From assembly GCF_033242265.1 (NCBI RefSeq), contig NZ_BTFW01000001.1, forward strand, positions 2,532,501 through 2,596,500: a DNA stretch of 64,000 nt, written 5' to 3'. Positions 47,265 through 56,313 of this stretch are shown here, one piece after another. Each line of letters starts with the position of its first letter. Position 1 is the first letter of the stretch. Position numbers and translations under genes: made by a program. Source of the stretch: Novosphingobium sp. IK01. GTDB taxonomy: Bacteria > Pseudomonadota > Alphaproteobacteria > Sphingomonadales > Sphingomonadaceae. The notes below the pieces were generated by a model that saw only the letters and a program-made list of their open reading frames with translations, was not told where the DNA came from and ran no database searches.

Positions 47265-49403
47265 ATGGCTGTTCAATGCGCTCTTTCGCGCCACGCGATT
47301 GCTCGCTTTCTGCGCCCACAATCGGTTGCAATCATTGGTGCTTCGGACAAGCCGGGGGCGCTGGGGGCGGCTTTGCTGGGCAATCTGGAGCGCAATGGCT
47401 TTGCCGGGGCAATCTATCCGGTAAACCCCCGGCGCGACGAGATCGGTGGCCGCAAGTGCTATGCCAGCGTCGAGGCGCTGCCCGAGGGGGTGGACGTGGC
47501 GGTCCTCGCGATTCCGCGGGCCGGGGTGCTCGATGCGGTGCGGGGGCTGGCCGCGCGCAAGGTGGGCGGCGTGGTGATCTTTTCGGCGGGATTTGCCGAA
47601 GGGGGCGAGGAAGGGCTTGCCGAACAGCGCGAGATCGCGCGGCTGGCCGCCGGGGCGGGGATGGTGGTCGAAGGACCCAACTGTCTGGGCATGGTCAATT
47701 ATGTCGACCGCATTCCGCTCACGTTCGTCGAGGTCGATGCGGTGCCGCCTGCCGGACGGCGCGCGGTGGGGATCGTCTCGCAGTCGGGGGCCATGGCGGC
47801 GGTGCTGGGCACGACGCTGCTCGCGCGGGAATGCGGGGTGTCCTACTCGGTTTCGACCGGCAACGAGGCGGCCAGCGGGGTGGAGGATTTCGTCGACTGG
47901 CTGGTCGATGATCCCCACACCCATGCCATTGCCATGATCGTCGAGCAGTTCCGCAAGCCGCAGGCGTTTCTGGCGGCGGCCCGGCGGGCCCATGCGGCGG
48001 GCAAGCCGGTCGTTCTGCTCCATCCGGGCAAGTCGAGCGCGGCGCGGGAATCGGCGGCCACGCATACCGGGGCCATGGCCGGCGATTACAAGCTGATGCG
48101 CGCGATGGTCGCACGGGCCGGGGTGATCTTTGCCGAAACCCTCGAAGAACTGGCCGACATTGCCGAGATCGCCGCGCGCTGCCCGATCCTGCCCTCGGGG
48201 CAAACGGCGGTGCTGGGGGAATCGGGGGCGTTCAAGGCGCTCACGCTCGATCTGGCCGAGGAACTCCGGCTCCCCCTTGCGTCGCTGCACGATGCGGATT
48301 CGCCCGCCCTGCGCGCGGCCCTGCCGCCGTTCGTGCCGGTGTCCAACCCGCTCGACATTACCGCGCAAGGGTTGTCGGAGCCCGAGATTTATACCCGCAC
48401 GCTCGAAGCCCTGCTCGACGATCCGCGCGTGGGCACGGTCATGGCCGGGATCATCCAGGCCGAGGCGGTGACCTGCGCGATCAAGTATCCCGCGATCCTC
48501 GCTGCCGTCGAGGGCAAGACCCTGACCAAGCCGCTGATCTTTGCCGGGCTCGACGAAGGGGCGCCGGTTCCCCCCGAACGCATCGCCGCCTTGCGCGCGG
48601 CGGGCATTCCCTGGTTCCCGACGACCGAGCGCGCCTTGCGGGCGATCACCCGGCTGACCCACTGGGCGGCGCGCGACCATGGCGTTGCCGAGGCGCCGCC
48701 GCTCGGGCTGCCCGGATTGGCGGACGAAATGGGGGTGATCCCCGAATACAGGGCCAAGGCGCTGCTGGGGCCTGCCGGTGTGGCGTTCCCGCGCGGGCAG
48801 TTCGCGGCGAGCGCGCAGGCGGCGGTCGCCGCCGCCGAGGCGGTCGGCTATCCGGTGGCGATGAAGGCGCAGGCCGCCGCGCTCGGTCACAAGAGCGACG
48901 CGGGCGGGGTGATCCTGAACCTTGCCGATGGCGCCGCCGTGCATGAGGCCTGGAGCCGCATCCACGCGAATGTGGCCGCCTATGACGGGACAATCGCGCT
49001 CGATGGCGTGCTGATCGAGGGCATGGGCAAGCGCGGCCTCGAAATGATCGTGGGCGCGCGCAACGATCCCGAATGGGGGCCGGTGATCCTGGCCGGATTT
49101 GGCGGGGTGACCGCCGAGATCCTCCAGGACGTGCGGCTTCTGACCGCCGACCTGACACAGGAGGCGGTCGAGGCCGAACTGATGCAGCTTGCGAGCGCGG
49201 CCCTGCTGGCCGGCTATCGCGGAGCGCCCGCGCTCGACGTGCCCGCGCTGGCGGCGCTGATCGTGAAAGTGGGGCAGGTCTTGCGGGCCGAGCCTTCTAT
49301 CCGCGAGATCGACCTCAATCCGGTGATCCTCCATCCCAGAGGGGAGGGCGTAGTGGCGCTCGATGCCCTGATGCTGGTGGAAGGAAAAGAAAGGGAAAAA
49401 TGA
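47265..49403 (+). CDS. ADP-forming acyl-CoA synthetase (acetate-CoA ligase family)
   Basis: A 712-residue fusion of the alpha and beta parts of an NDP-forming acyl-CoA synthetase. It begins with a CoA-binding fold (SVAIIGASDKPGALGAALL). The phosphohistidine is in SAATHTGAMAGD, and the ATP-grasp part begins near residue 500 with YRAKALLGPAGV. It activates a carboxylic acid with ATP and CoA, releasing ADP. In Sphingobium SYK-6 the feruloyl-CoA synthetase FerA belongs to this family, so an aromatic acid is possible, but FerB is not nearby. GGAGGA stands 4 bases before the start, and a palindromic operator lies at 47231-47249. The stop codon is the first part of a hairpin repeat. Confidence 0.9.
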   Translation: MAVQCALSRHAIARFLRPQSVAIIGASDKPGALGAALLGNLERNGFAGAIYPVNPRRDEIGGRKCYASVEALPEGVDVAVLAIPRAGVLDAVRGLAARKVGGVVIFSAGFAEGGEEGLAEQREIARLAAGAGMVVEGPNCLGMVNYVDRIPLTFVEVDAVPPAGRRAVGIVSQSGAMAAVLGTTLLARECGVSYSVSTGNEAASGVEDFVDWLVDDPHTHAIAMIVEQFRKPQAFLAAARRAHAAGKPVVLLHPGKSSAARESAATHTGAMAGDYKLMRAMVARAGVIFAETLEELADIAEIAARCPILPSGQTAVLGESGAFKALTLDLAEELRLPLASLHDADSPALRAALPPFVPVSNPLDITAQGLSEPEIYTRTLEALLDDPRVGTVMAGIIQAEAVTCAIKYPAILAAVEGKTLTKPLIFAGLDEGAPVPPERIAALRAAGIPWFPTTERALRAITRLTHWAARDHGVAEAPPLGLPGLADEMGVIPEYRAKALLGPAGVAFPRGQFAASAQAAVAAAEAVGYPVAMKAQAAALGHKSDAGGVILNLADGAAVHEAWSRIHANVAAYDGTIALDGVLIEGMGKRGLEMIVGARNDPEWGPVILAGFGGVTAEILQDVRLLTADLTQEAVEAELMQLASAALLAGYRGAPALDVPALAALIVKVGQVLRAEPSIREIDLNPVILHPRGEGVVALDALMLVEGKEREK

Positions 49404-49427
49404 AGGGGCCATTGCCCCTTCGACCCC
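49402..49427. repeat. Dispersed hairpin repeat, family A, copy 3
   Basis: GAAGGGGCCATTGCCCCTTC (49402-49421) followed by GACCCC. The repeat begins within the stop codon of the acyl-CoA synthetase. Together with the inverted copy at 49521-49558 it forms a pair around about 100 bases with no gene. Confidence 0.75.
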
Positions 49428-49520
49428 GGGACTCCTGCTCCCCATGCGCAAGGGGGCAGGCGTCTTGCCTCCATCCAGACGTTTGTCGGGAAGGGTGCCT
49501 TTGCCGCAAACGCAGCGCCA

Positions 49521-49558
49521 GCCAAAGCTAACGGGGTGCAGGGGCATTGGCCCCTGCA
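49521..49558. repeat. Dispersed hairpin repeat, family A, copy 4 (inverted)
   Basis: GCCAAAGCTAACGGGG leads into TGCAGGGG-CATTGG-CCCCTGCA. The lead sequence matches that of copy 1 at 10214, showing that the repeat unit is longer than the palindrome. Confidence 0.75.
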
Positions 49559-49588
49559 TTTATACTTCTTATAAAAATACTATCACAC

Positions 49589-50830
49589 TCAATGCCCGCC
49601 TTCGAGCAGCCGCTTGCGTGCGCGGCCCAGCCCCAGCCATGTCGCCGCGATCACGATCGGGGTGAGCACGCCGATGGCCAGCCGGGCGTCGAAGTGGACG
49701 AGGCTTTCCCCGCCTTCGAGGACGTGGCCGATCAGGGCCGTCGCGTAGTAGCTGATGCCGACGACCGAGAGCCCTTCGACGAGGTGTTGCAGGCGCAACT
49801 GGTGGGTGGCGCTGCGTTCGAGCGAGGCGAGCAGGGCCCCGTTCTGGTTTTCGATGCGGGTCTCGATCCGGGTGCGCAGCAGCGAGGTGAACTGGCTGGC
49901 GCGGGCGGCGACCTGCCGTTCGCGGGCTGAAAAGGCCGCGCAGGTGCGCACGGCGGGCAGGAAGCGCCGCTGGGTGAATTCCGACAGCGAGATGAAGCCG
50001 GGGATCGGGGTGGGGGCCAGTTCGTGGAGGCGTTCGTCGACCAGCAGGGCATAGGCGGCAGTTGCCCCCATGCGATAGTCGGTCGAGCTGGCGACGGCGG
50101 CGATTTCGAGGCTGAGCGCGGAAAGTTGCGTCATCAGGTCGTCGTCGCGCACATCGGCGCGGTTGAGGCTTTCGCCCAGCTCCCGCAGGCCCGATTCGGC
50201 TTCGTCGAGGCGGGGCCAGGCCGCGCGGGCGACCGGAAGGCCGATCAGCGCGAGGTTGCGGTAGTTGCCCAGTTCCTGCATGCGCTGGACCGCGCGGCTG
50301 AGCGGGCCGCCGTCGAGGCCGTTGGCCGCGATCAGCAATTGGCCATAGCCCTGGTCGCCGATGCGGAAATCGGACCAGATGCGCATGGGGCCGGCCACGT
50401 GGCACGAGACGAGTTCCTCGTGGTCGAAGGCCATGGCCGGAAGCATCTGGGCGGCGGCTTCATCGTCGGGGACGATGGCGATGCGGGTGGCGCGCAAGGT
50501 GGCGCCGGGCAGGCTTTCCATCCAGGCGACGGCCGCTTCGAGGGCTTCGCCAGCGTCGGCGGGGGCGAACAGGGTGTGGGTGCTCGCCTCGCTGTGGCGT
50601 TCCCACGTGAAGTCGATCCCGCCGGCAAGGTTGCCCGAGACATGGCGGCGATAGGCACGGCGGACCATGCCGCCTTCGGGCATGGCGCGCCATGCGGCCC
50701 ATTCGGCGTCGCGATCGGTATTGTCGACCAGGCGCACGAGCTGGACCACCAGCATCGGTGCGTGAATCTGGGGCCAGCGACGCAAGTGCATCTCGCTGAC
50801 GATCTGTCGGCGCCATTCGTGTTCGTGCAT
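49589..50830 (-). CDS. DUF3422 family membrane protein
   Basis: A 413-residue protein. The large N-terminal part is soluble with a mixed fold, followed by a helical region and two C-terminal membrane helices (LSVVGISYYATALIGHVL and LAIGVLTPIVIAATWLGLG). This is the layout of DUF3422, whose members are presumed cytoplasmic-facing and of unknown function. The HxTxE-like segment FTWERHSEASTHTLF is typical of the family. It lies 25 bases after the DUF1272 gene on the same strand and may be cotranscribed with it. Confidence 0.87.
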   Translation of the reverse strand: MHEHEWRRQIVSEMHLRRWPQIHAPMLVVQLVRLVDNTDRDAEWAAWRAMPEGGMVRRAYRRHVSGNLAGGIDFTWERHSEASTHTLFAPADAGEALEAAVAWMESLPGATLRATRIAIVPDDEAAAQMLPAMAFDHEELVSCHVAGPMRIWSDFRIGDQGYGQLLIAANGLDGGPLSRAVQRMQELGNYRNLALIGLPVARAAWPRLDEAESGLRELGESLNRADVRDDDLMTQLSALSLEIAAVASSTDYRMGATAAYALLVDERLHELAPTPIPGFISLSEFTQRRFLPAVRTCAAFSARERQVAARASQFTSLLRTRIETRIENQNGALLASLERSATHQLRLQHLVEGLSVVGISYYATALIGHVLEGGESLVHFDARLAIGVLTPIVIAATWLGLGRARKRLLEGGH

Positions 50831-50855
50831 GTACTTTCCCTCTCGACGCCTGATT

Positions 50856-51080
50856 TTAGGGACGGAAGCGGCGCTCTGTCGAGGGGAGATGCTGGGCGTG
50901 GAGAGCCTTGGCGCGGGTGGGGCGGTCCATCAGTTCGCCCTGGCAATTGGGGCAGCGGTCGTCGAGGTCTTCGGCGCATTCGGCGCAGAAGGTGCATTCC
51001 ATCGAACAGATGAAGGCGCCGGGGGCTTCGGCGGGAAGCTCGGTGCCGCAGTGTTCGCAATCGGGGCGCATTTCCAGCAT
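50856..51080 (-). CDS. DUF1272 small zinc-ribbon protein
   Basis: A 74-residue protein with four cysteine pairs or singles: CEHC, C in FICSMEC, CAEC and CPNC. They probably bind two zinc ions. The family DUF1272 has no known role. The start at 51080 begins MLEMRPDCEHCGTELP, the usual family start, and AAGGA stands about 9 bases upstream. The longer frame enters the inverted repeat at 51106 and is rejected. DUF3422 follows. Confidence 0.88.
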   Translation of the reverse strand: MLEMRPDCEHCGTELPAEAPGAFICSMECTFCAECAEDLDDRCPNCQGELMDRPTRAKALHAQHLPSTERRFRP

Positions 51081-51105
51081 TGCTTTTATCCTTCGCTCGT
51101 CTGGT

Positions 51106-51241
51106 CGAAATTCGCCTTGGGGCGAATTTCGGTTCGGCACCGGCCCGCTCCCCCACCCGGCCTCCCATAGGGTACTATCGTAGGGAGGCCGGGTGGGGGA
51201 GCGGGCCGGTGCCGAACGATCCGAAACGACAGTTTCGGATC
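51106..51241. repeat. Composite inverted repeat with 35-bp perfect arms
   Basis: Three nested structures lie in series. A hairpin CGAAATTCGCC/GGCGAATTTCG (51106-51131) comes first. A perfect 35-bp inverted repeat follows (51132-51166 with 51183-51217), with a 16-base loop that itself has an ATAG/CTAT stem. Last is a hairpin GATCCGAAAC/GTTTCGGATC (51218-51241). It fills the gap between glmM and the DUF1272 gene, both on the minus strand. The arm core GGGGAGCGGGCCGGTGCCG recurs at 61296. Confidence 0.85.
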
Positions 51242-51248
51242 TTGAGAA

Positions 51249-52589
51249 TTACGCCGCGGCTTTGCGGACGGCGTCGCAGATGGCGTCGACCACTTGTTCG
51301 ACTTCCTGCGCGTCGTCGCCTTCGGCCATGACGCGGATCACTGGTTCGGTGCCCGAAGGGCGGATGACGAGGCGGCCGTGTCCGGCCAGGCGTTCCTCGG
51401 CCTGGGCGATGGCGGCCTGGACGCTTTCGGCTTCGAGCGGCTTGCCCCCGGCAAAGCGCACGTTCTTGAGCAACTGGGGCACCGGATCGAACAGGTGGAG
51501 CGTCTGGCTGGCAGGCTTGCCGCTCGACACCAGCGCTGCCAGCACTTGCAGCGCGGCGATGGTGCCATCGCCGGTCGTGGCGTGGTCGGTCAGGATCATG
51601 TGGCCTGATTGCTCGCCGCCCACGTTGTAGCCGCCCTCGCGCATCTTTTCGAGGACGTGGCGGTCGCCCACGGCCGTCCGCACGAGGTCGAGGCCCTTGC
51701 TGCGCAGGAAGCGTTCGAGGCCCAGGTTCGACATGACCGTGGCCACCACCCCGCCGCCCGTGAGCGCGCCGCGCTTGGCCATCTGGCTCCCGATCAGCGC
51801 CATGATCTGGTCGCCATCGACCGTCTGGCCCTTTTCGTCGACGACGATCAGGCGGTCGGCGTCGCCATCGAGGGCAATGCCGACATCGGCGCGCACTTCG
51901 CGCACTTTGGCCTTGATGGCTTCCAGATGGGTCGAGCCGACACCCATGTTGATGTTGCGGCCATTGGGTTCGACGCCGATGGCGATCACTTCGGCGCCCA
52001 GTTCCCACAGCGCCGAAGGGGCGACCTGATAGGCCGCGCCATGGGCGCAATCGACCACGATGCGCAGGCCGTCGAGGCGCAGGTTGTGCGGGAGCGAGGC
52101 CTTGACCGCGTGGATATAGCGTCCGCGCGCGTCCTCGATGCGGCGGGCGCGGCCAACGTCGGTGGCCGGGGCGAGGGGAAGCTCTTCTTCGAGCATGGCC
52201 TCGATGGCCAGTTCGTCTTCATCGGAAAGCTTGAAGCCGTCGGGGCCGAACAGCTTGATGCCGTTGTCCTCGAACGGGTTGTGGCTGGCCGAGATCATCA
52301 CGCCCACGTCGGCGCGCATCTCGCGCGTGAGCAGGGCGACGGCCGGGGTGGGCATCGGCCCGAGCAGGACGACATCCATCCCCACGCTGGTAAAGCCCGC
52401 GGTCATCGCGTTTTCGAGCATGTAGCCCGACAGGCGCGTGTCCTTGCCGATCACCACGCGATGGCGGTGTTCGCCACGCTGGAAATAAGTGCCGGCGGCC
52501 TGGCCTACCTTCATGGCGGTTGCCGCGGTCATCACCCCGGCATTGGTCCGGCCCCGGATACCGTCGGTGCCGAAGAATTTGCGTCCCAT
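51249..52589 (-). CDS. glmM: Phosphoglucosamine mutase
   Basis: A 446-residue phosphohexomutase that converts glucosamine-6-phosphate to glucosamine-1-phosphate for UDP-GlcNAc and so for peptidoglycan and lipid A. It begins [16 protein letters not shown], the GlmM signature. The phosphoserine is in [12 protein letters not shown], the magnesium loop is DGDADRL, and the C-terminal phosphate loop is [13 protein letters not shown]. The length matches GlmM. UDP-GlcNAc may also feed the glycosyltransferase fusion at 41455. Confidence 0.97.
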   Translation of the reverse strand: MGRKFFGTDGIRGRTNAGVMTAATAMKVGQAAGTYFQRGEHRHRVVIGKDTRLSGYMLENAMTAGFTSVGMDVVLLGPMPTPAVALLTREMRADVGVMISASHNPFEDNGIKLFGPDGFKLSDEDELAIEAMLEEELPLAPATDVGRARRIEDARGRYIHAVKASLPHNLRLDGLRIVVDCAHGAAYQVAPSALWELGAEVIAIGVEPNGRNINMGVGSTHLEAIKAKVREVRADVGIALDGDADRLIVVDEKGQTVDGDQIMALIGSQMAKRGALTGGGVVATVMSNLGLERFLRSKGLDLVRTAVGDRHVLEKMREGGYNVGGEQSGHMILTDHATTGDGTIAALQVLAALVSSGKPASQTLHLFDPVPQLLKNVRFAGGKPLEAESVQAAIAQAEERLAGHGRLVIRPSGTEPVIRVMAEGDDAQEVEQVVDAICDAVRKAAA

Positions 52590-52669
52590 CGCGAAGATCT
52601 TGTCCCTTTTCGCAGCGCCCGTGCGGCGTGCATTGCGCTTGCTCCCTACACCATTATTCTCACCATGGC

Positions 52670-54028
52670 ATGAACCATCCGATTACCGATCCGTCATCCC
52701 TTCCAGATTCTTCGCAAGGGCCGTCTTCTTCCCATTCCGGCGGGGCTGTTTCGAGTCAGGCTGATTCGAGTCAGGCCGACTCCGGGCTTCCCGCGATGAC
52801 CAGGGTTCCCGCGCTGTGGATCTTTGTCGCGCTGGTGGCCGGGCTTGGTCTGGGCCTGGGGCTTGCGCTGGTTCGGCCTTCGGCGTTGCCCGCGGTGCTG
52901 GCCGTGGCCCAGCCGGTGGGCGACCTGTGGCTGCGTGCGCTGCGGGCGACGATCCTGCCCCTGGTGGTCGGCCTGCTGTTTTCGGGGATCGTGCAGATGA
53001 TGGCCGCGGCGCGGGCCGGGGCCATGGCGCGGCGGGCGCTGGGGTGGTTCATGGCGGTGCTGGTGGGCGGTTCGGCGATGGCCGGGCTGGTTACGCCCGC
53101 ATTGCTCGCGCTGTTTCCGATTCCGCAAGGAGCCGGGGCGGCCCTGTTGATGCATGTCGGGGCGGGGGCGGCTGGTCATGGCCCGATGCCCGGTTTGGCC
53201 GATTTCGTGGCCTCGATGGTGCCGGTCAATGTGCTGGCCTCGGCGGTGGACGATGCGATTTTGCCGGTGATCCTGTTCACGGCGGTCTTTGCGGTGGCGG
53301 CCACGCGGCTGGGCGCGGCGCAACGGCGTAGCCTGACGCTGTTTTTCGAAGCCGTGGCTGGGGCAATGCTGGTGGTGATCGGCTGGATTTTGTGGTGCGG
53401 GCCGGTGGGGGTCTTTGCGCTGAGCCTGGCGCTCGCCGCGCGCAGCGGGACGGCGGCGATCGGGGCGCTGGCGCACTATGTGATGATCGTGGCGCTGACG
53501 GGGAGCGTGGTCCTGCTGGCAGCCTATCCGCTGGCGGTGCTGGGCGGGCGGCTCAGGCCGGGGGCTTTTGCCCGCGCGATCCTGCCCGCACAGGCTCTGG
53601 CGCTTTCGACGCAATCCTCGCTCGCTTCGCTTCCCGCGATGCTGACAGCCTGCCGCACGCTGGGCCTGCGCGATGCGAGCAGCGAATTCGTGTTGCCGCT
53701 GGCCGTCGCGCTGTTCCGGGCGACGGGGCCGGCGATGAATTTTGCCGTGGCGATCTATGTCGCGCACTGGCTGGGCATACCGGTCGATGGCGGGCACATG
53801 CTGGCCGGGTTTGCAGTGGCCTCGGTGATGAGCTTTGGCGCGGTGAGCCTGCCCGGCACGATCAGCTTCGTCAGTTCGATCGGGCCGATTGCGCTGACGA
53901 TGGGGGTTCCGGTCGAGCCGCTGGCGCTGCTCGTGGCGGTGGAAATGCTGCCCGATCTGATGCGTACGCTGGGCAACGTGACGATGGACGTAGCCGTGAC
54001 CGCCGTGGTGGCCGCGCGCGAGGATTGA
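52670..54028 (+). CDS. SLC1/DAACS-type dicarboxylate or amino acid:cation symporter
   Basis: About 452 residues, with a transporter core of roughly eight hydrophobic helices and two re-entrant loops. [17 protein letters not shown] and the segment around [16 protein letters not shown] are the substrate and sodium sites of this family, although the usual NMDGT motif is replaced by NFAVA. The first 42 residues are Ser/Gln/Asp-rich with a tandem SSQAD unit and may not be translated; an ATG at 52796 gives a start directly before the first helix. The substrate cannot be assigned. It is divergent from glmM. Confidence 0.85.
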   Translation: MNHPITDPSSLPDSSQGPSSSHSGGAVSSQADSSQADSGLPAMTRVPALWIFVALVAGLGLGLGLALVRPSALPAVLAVAQPVGDLWLRALRATILPLVVGLLFSGIVQMMAAARAGAMARRALGWFMAVLVGGSAMAGLVTPALLALFPIPQGAGAALLMHVGAGAAGHGPMPGLADFVASMVPVNVLASAVDDAILPVILFTAVFAVAATRLGAAQRRSLTLFFEAVAGAMLVVIGWILWCGPVGVFALSLALAARSGTAAIGALAHYVMIVALTGSVVLLAAYPLAVLGGRLRPGAFARAILPAQALALSTQSSLASLPAMLTACRTLGLRDASSEFVLPLAVALFRATGPAMNFAVAIYVAHWLGIPVDGGHMLAGFAVASVMSFGAVSLPGTISFVSSIGPIALTMGVPVEPLALLVAVEMLPDLMRTLGNVTMDVAVTAVVAARED

Positions 54029-54173
54029 TCAGTTATCCCTTTTTTCACGATCAGAAAAATTCACTGGCAATCGGGGCAAAAGGGGATAGGCCCACGGCAA
54101 CCGATGGCCCTTTGGGACGTTGGTTGGCATTGCAGTTGGCATTGCCAACAGCCACATTCGAAATGGAGCGACC

Positions 54174-54788
54174 ATGGCGATTTCCCTTCTTCCGCTGCCC
54201 TATGCCGATAGCGCGCTGGACCCCACCATCTCGGCGGTGACCTTGCAGACCCACCACGGCAAGCACCACAAGGCCTATGTCGACAAGACCAACGCGGCCA
54301 TCGAAGGCACCGACCTGGCTGGCAAGAGCCTGGAAGAAATCGTCGCGGCTGCGCAGGCCAAGGGCGACAAGGGCCTGTTCAACAACTCGGCCCAGACCTG
54401 GAACCACGGTTTCTACTGGCACAGCCTGACCGCGCAAACGACCGAGCCCACCGGTGAACTGGCCGCCGCCATCGAAGCCTCGTTCGGCACGCTCGACGCG
54501 CTCAAGGCCGAACTGGCCGCGCAGGGCGCCGCGCACTTTGCTTCGGGCTGGGTGTGGCTGGTGGCCAAGGACGGCAAGCTCGTGGTCGAACAGACCCACG
54601 ACGCGGCCACCTTCTCGGATCTGGGCGGCACCCCGCTGCTCGTGATCGACCTGTGGGAACACGCCTATTACGTCGATTACAAGAACCTGCGCCCCGACTA
54701 CCTGAAGGGCGTGATCGAAAAGCACCTGAACTGGGCTTTCGCTGCCGAGAACTTCGGTCGCGGCTCGGTCTGGGCCTACCCGGCCTGA
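54174..54788 (+). CDS. sodB: Superoxide dismutase, iron type
   Basis: A 204-residue cytosolic dismutase. The metal ligands are His in LQTHHGKHHKAYV, His in TWNHGFYWHSL, and Asp and His in DLWEHAYY. FNNSAQTWNH carries the active-site glutamine position typical of iron enzymes, although cambialism is possible. The start at 54174 follows GGAG by 5 bases; the longer frame lies in a direct repeat of GTTGGCATTGC. Two hairpins follow the stop, the second a strong terminator. Confidence 0.96.
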   Translation: MAISLLPLPYADSALDPTISAVTLQTHHGKHHKAYVDKTNAAIEGTDLAGKSLEEIVAAAQAKGDKGLFNNSAQTWNHGFYWHSLTAQTTEPTGELAAAIEASFGTLDALKAELAAQGAAHFASGWVWLVAKDGKLVVEQTHDAATFSDLGGTPLLVIDLWEHAYYVDYKNLRPDYLKGVIEKHLNWAFAAENFGRGSVWAYPA

Positions 54789-54797
54789 TCCGGTTTT

Positions 54798-54820
54798 CCG
54801 GGCCCGGCTTGCGGGCCCGG
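54798..54820. repeat. GC palindrome after sodB
   Basis: CCGGGCCCG pairs with CGGGCCCGG around GCTTG. There is no T tract; it probably forms a protective 3' hairpin ahead of the terminator that follows. Confidence 0.6.
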
Positions 54821-54829
54821 ATCATCCCC

Positions 54830-54868
54830 AAAAAGGCAGGCGACCTGGCAAGGGCGCCTGCCTTTTTT
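54830..54868. terminator. Strong bidirectional terminator between sodB and the AI-2E family gene
   Basis: AAAAAGGCAGGCG (54830-54842) pairs with CGCCTGCCTTTTT (54855-54867), giving T tails on both strands for two convergent genes. Confidence 0.92.
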
Positions 54869-54898
54869 GTGGCCGGTGTGCGTTCAGGCGCTGATCGG

Positions 54899-56149
54899 TC
54901 AGGCCCGGATCGGCTGGATGACCACTTCGGGGGCCGTGTCGTTGTCGGCGGGCGGAGTGTCGGGGGGCGGGGGCGGGCTGGCGCCGGGGTCTTCGGGATC
55001 GAGCAGGTCGTCCTGCGCGATCTGGCCGGGCTGGAACAGCGGTTCGCCAAACAGGAAGCCCACGAGGTTGGGCCGCCCGAGGTGGTCGACCAGCGCGGTC
55101 AGCGTGAGCAGGATCGGCACCGAGAGCAGCGCGCCCAGCGTGCCCCAGATCCACGTGAAATAGCTGATCGAGATGAGGATCGAGACCGGGTTGAGCGTGA
55201 GCCGCGCGCCCAGGATCGAAGGGGTGACGAAATTGGCCTCGGTCGCGTGGAGCGCGAGGAAGGCCAGCGCGGGCAGCACGCCCACGGCCACCGTGCTCGA
55301 CGTGCCGACCCCCACCAGCGCGATCAGCCCGGCCATCGTGAGCGGGCCGAGATAGGGCAGGAAGTTGAGCGCGAAGGCCAGCCCGCCCCACATGATCGGC
55401 GCGGCAAAGCCGAAGGCCCAGGCACCGCCTGCCACGATCAGCCCGACCCCCAGATTGATCTGGGCGACAGTGAGGATGTAGGAGGCCACGCGGTCCTGCA
55501 CGGCGCGGATGACCCGCGCGATCCGCACCGAGGCGCCAAAGCTCTGGCGGTCGAACAGCAGGCGCCGCTTGGTGCGGATGCGCGATTCGATCATGAAGAA
55601 CGTCAGCAGGAAGGTGAGCAGCACTTCGAGCAGGACGCTGGGCGTGGCAAAGGCGACCTGCTCGATCACCGAAGGCGTGGCCACCACCACCTCGCGCGTG
55701 GTCGGGGTGCCGGTGACGCGGGCGATCTGGCGGTTCAGCTCGTTCATCCAGGCCAGGTTGTTGCGCAGTTCGGCAAAGCGCAAGGCCACCCGGCGAACCA
55801 TCGCGGGCACCTGGTCGACCATGACATAGGCCGGCTGGAGGATCAGCGTGAGCGCCACGACGACGACCGCCACCATCAGCAGCAGCGCGAGGAACGAGGC
55901 GAGCATGTTGGGCATGCCCAGCCGCACCATGCGATCAGCCGCCGGGGCGAGGATGATCGTGAGCACCACCGCCGTGACCGGGGGCAGGAACACCACCGAG
56001 CCGATCGAGAGCACGAAGGGCAGCGCGCACAAAAGCCCCAGCCCGAGGATCAGCACGATGGCCGATTGCAGGCGCGCCTGCTGGGTCTGCACGCAAGGGT
56101 CGTTGATTTCGGGCAGGGCCGGAGCGGGATCGGGGGCGTTTCTCGACAC
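54899..56149 (-). CDS. AI-2E family transporter (PerM-like)
   Basis: About 416 residues of an inner-membrane protein with seven to eight helices in the usual family layout: two helices, a soluble loop with amphipathic helices, then the conserved half with NFLPYLGPLTMAGLIALVG and PSILGARLTLNPVSILIS. The C-terminal tail is Pro/Asp-rich. Members include quorum-signal exporters and sodium/proton antiporters, so the cargo is open. The GTG at 56149 is chosen because the 21 residues after the upstream ATG at 56212 are basic and unlike the family. It lies downstream of, but apart from, the stress sigma gene. Confidence 0.88.
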   Translation of the reverse strand: MSRNAPDPAPALPEINDPCVQTQQARLQSAIVLILGLGLLCALPFVLSIGSVVFLPPVTAVVLTIILAPAADRMVRLGMPNMLASFLALLLMVAVVVVALTLILQPAYVMVDQVPAMVRRVALRFAELRNNLAWMNELNRQIARVTGTPTTREVVVATPSVIEQVAFATPSVLLEVLLTFLLTFFMIESRIRTKRRLLFDRQSFGASVRIARVIRAVQDRVASYILTVAQINLGVGLIVAGGAWAFGFAAPIMWGGLAFALNFLPYLGPLTMAGLIALVGVGTSSTVAVGVLPALAFLALHATEANFVTPSILGARLTLNPVSILISISYFTWIWGTLGALLSVPILLTLTALVDHLGRPNLVGFLFGEPLFQPGQIAQDDLLDPEDPGASPPPPPDTPPADNDTAPEVVIQPIRA

Positions 56150-56313
56150 GGGCGGAGGCCTGCAAAGGCGGTGATTCGCCTTGTTCCGTCTTGCGCGTGC
56201 CAGGGGGCGCAATCAAGAGGCGGGCAGGGGCACAGCGGCGGTATGCCTGTGTTTTGCGGCGGGACTGATGCCGCATTGCACAGGCGCGCCCAGGCGGTTG
56301 GCGGCGGAGGTTT

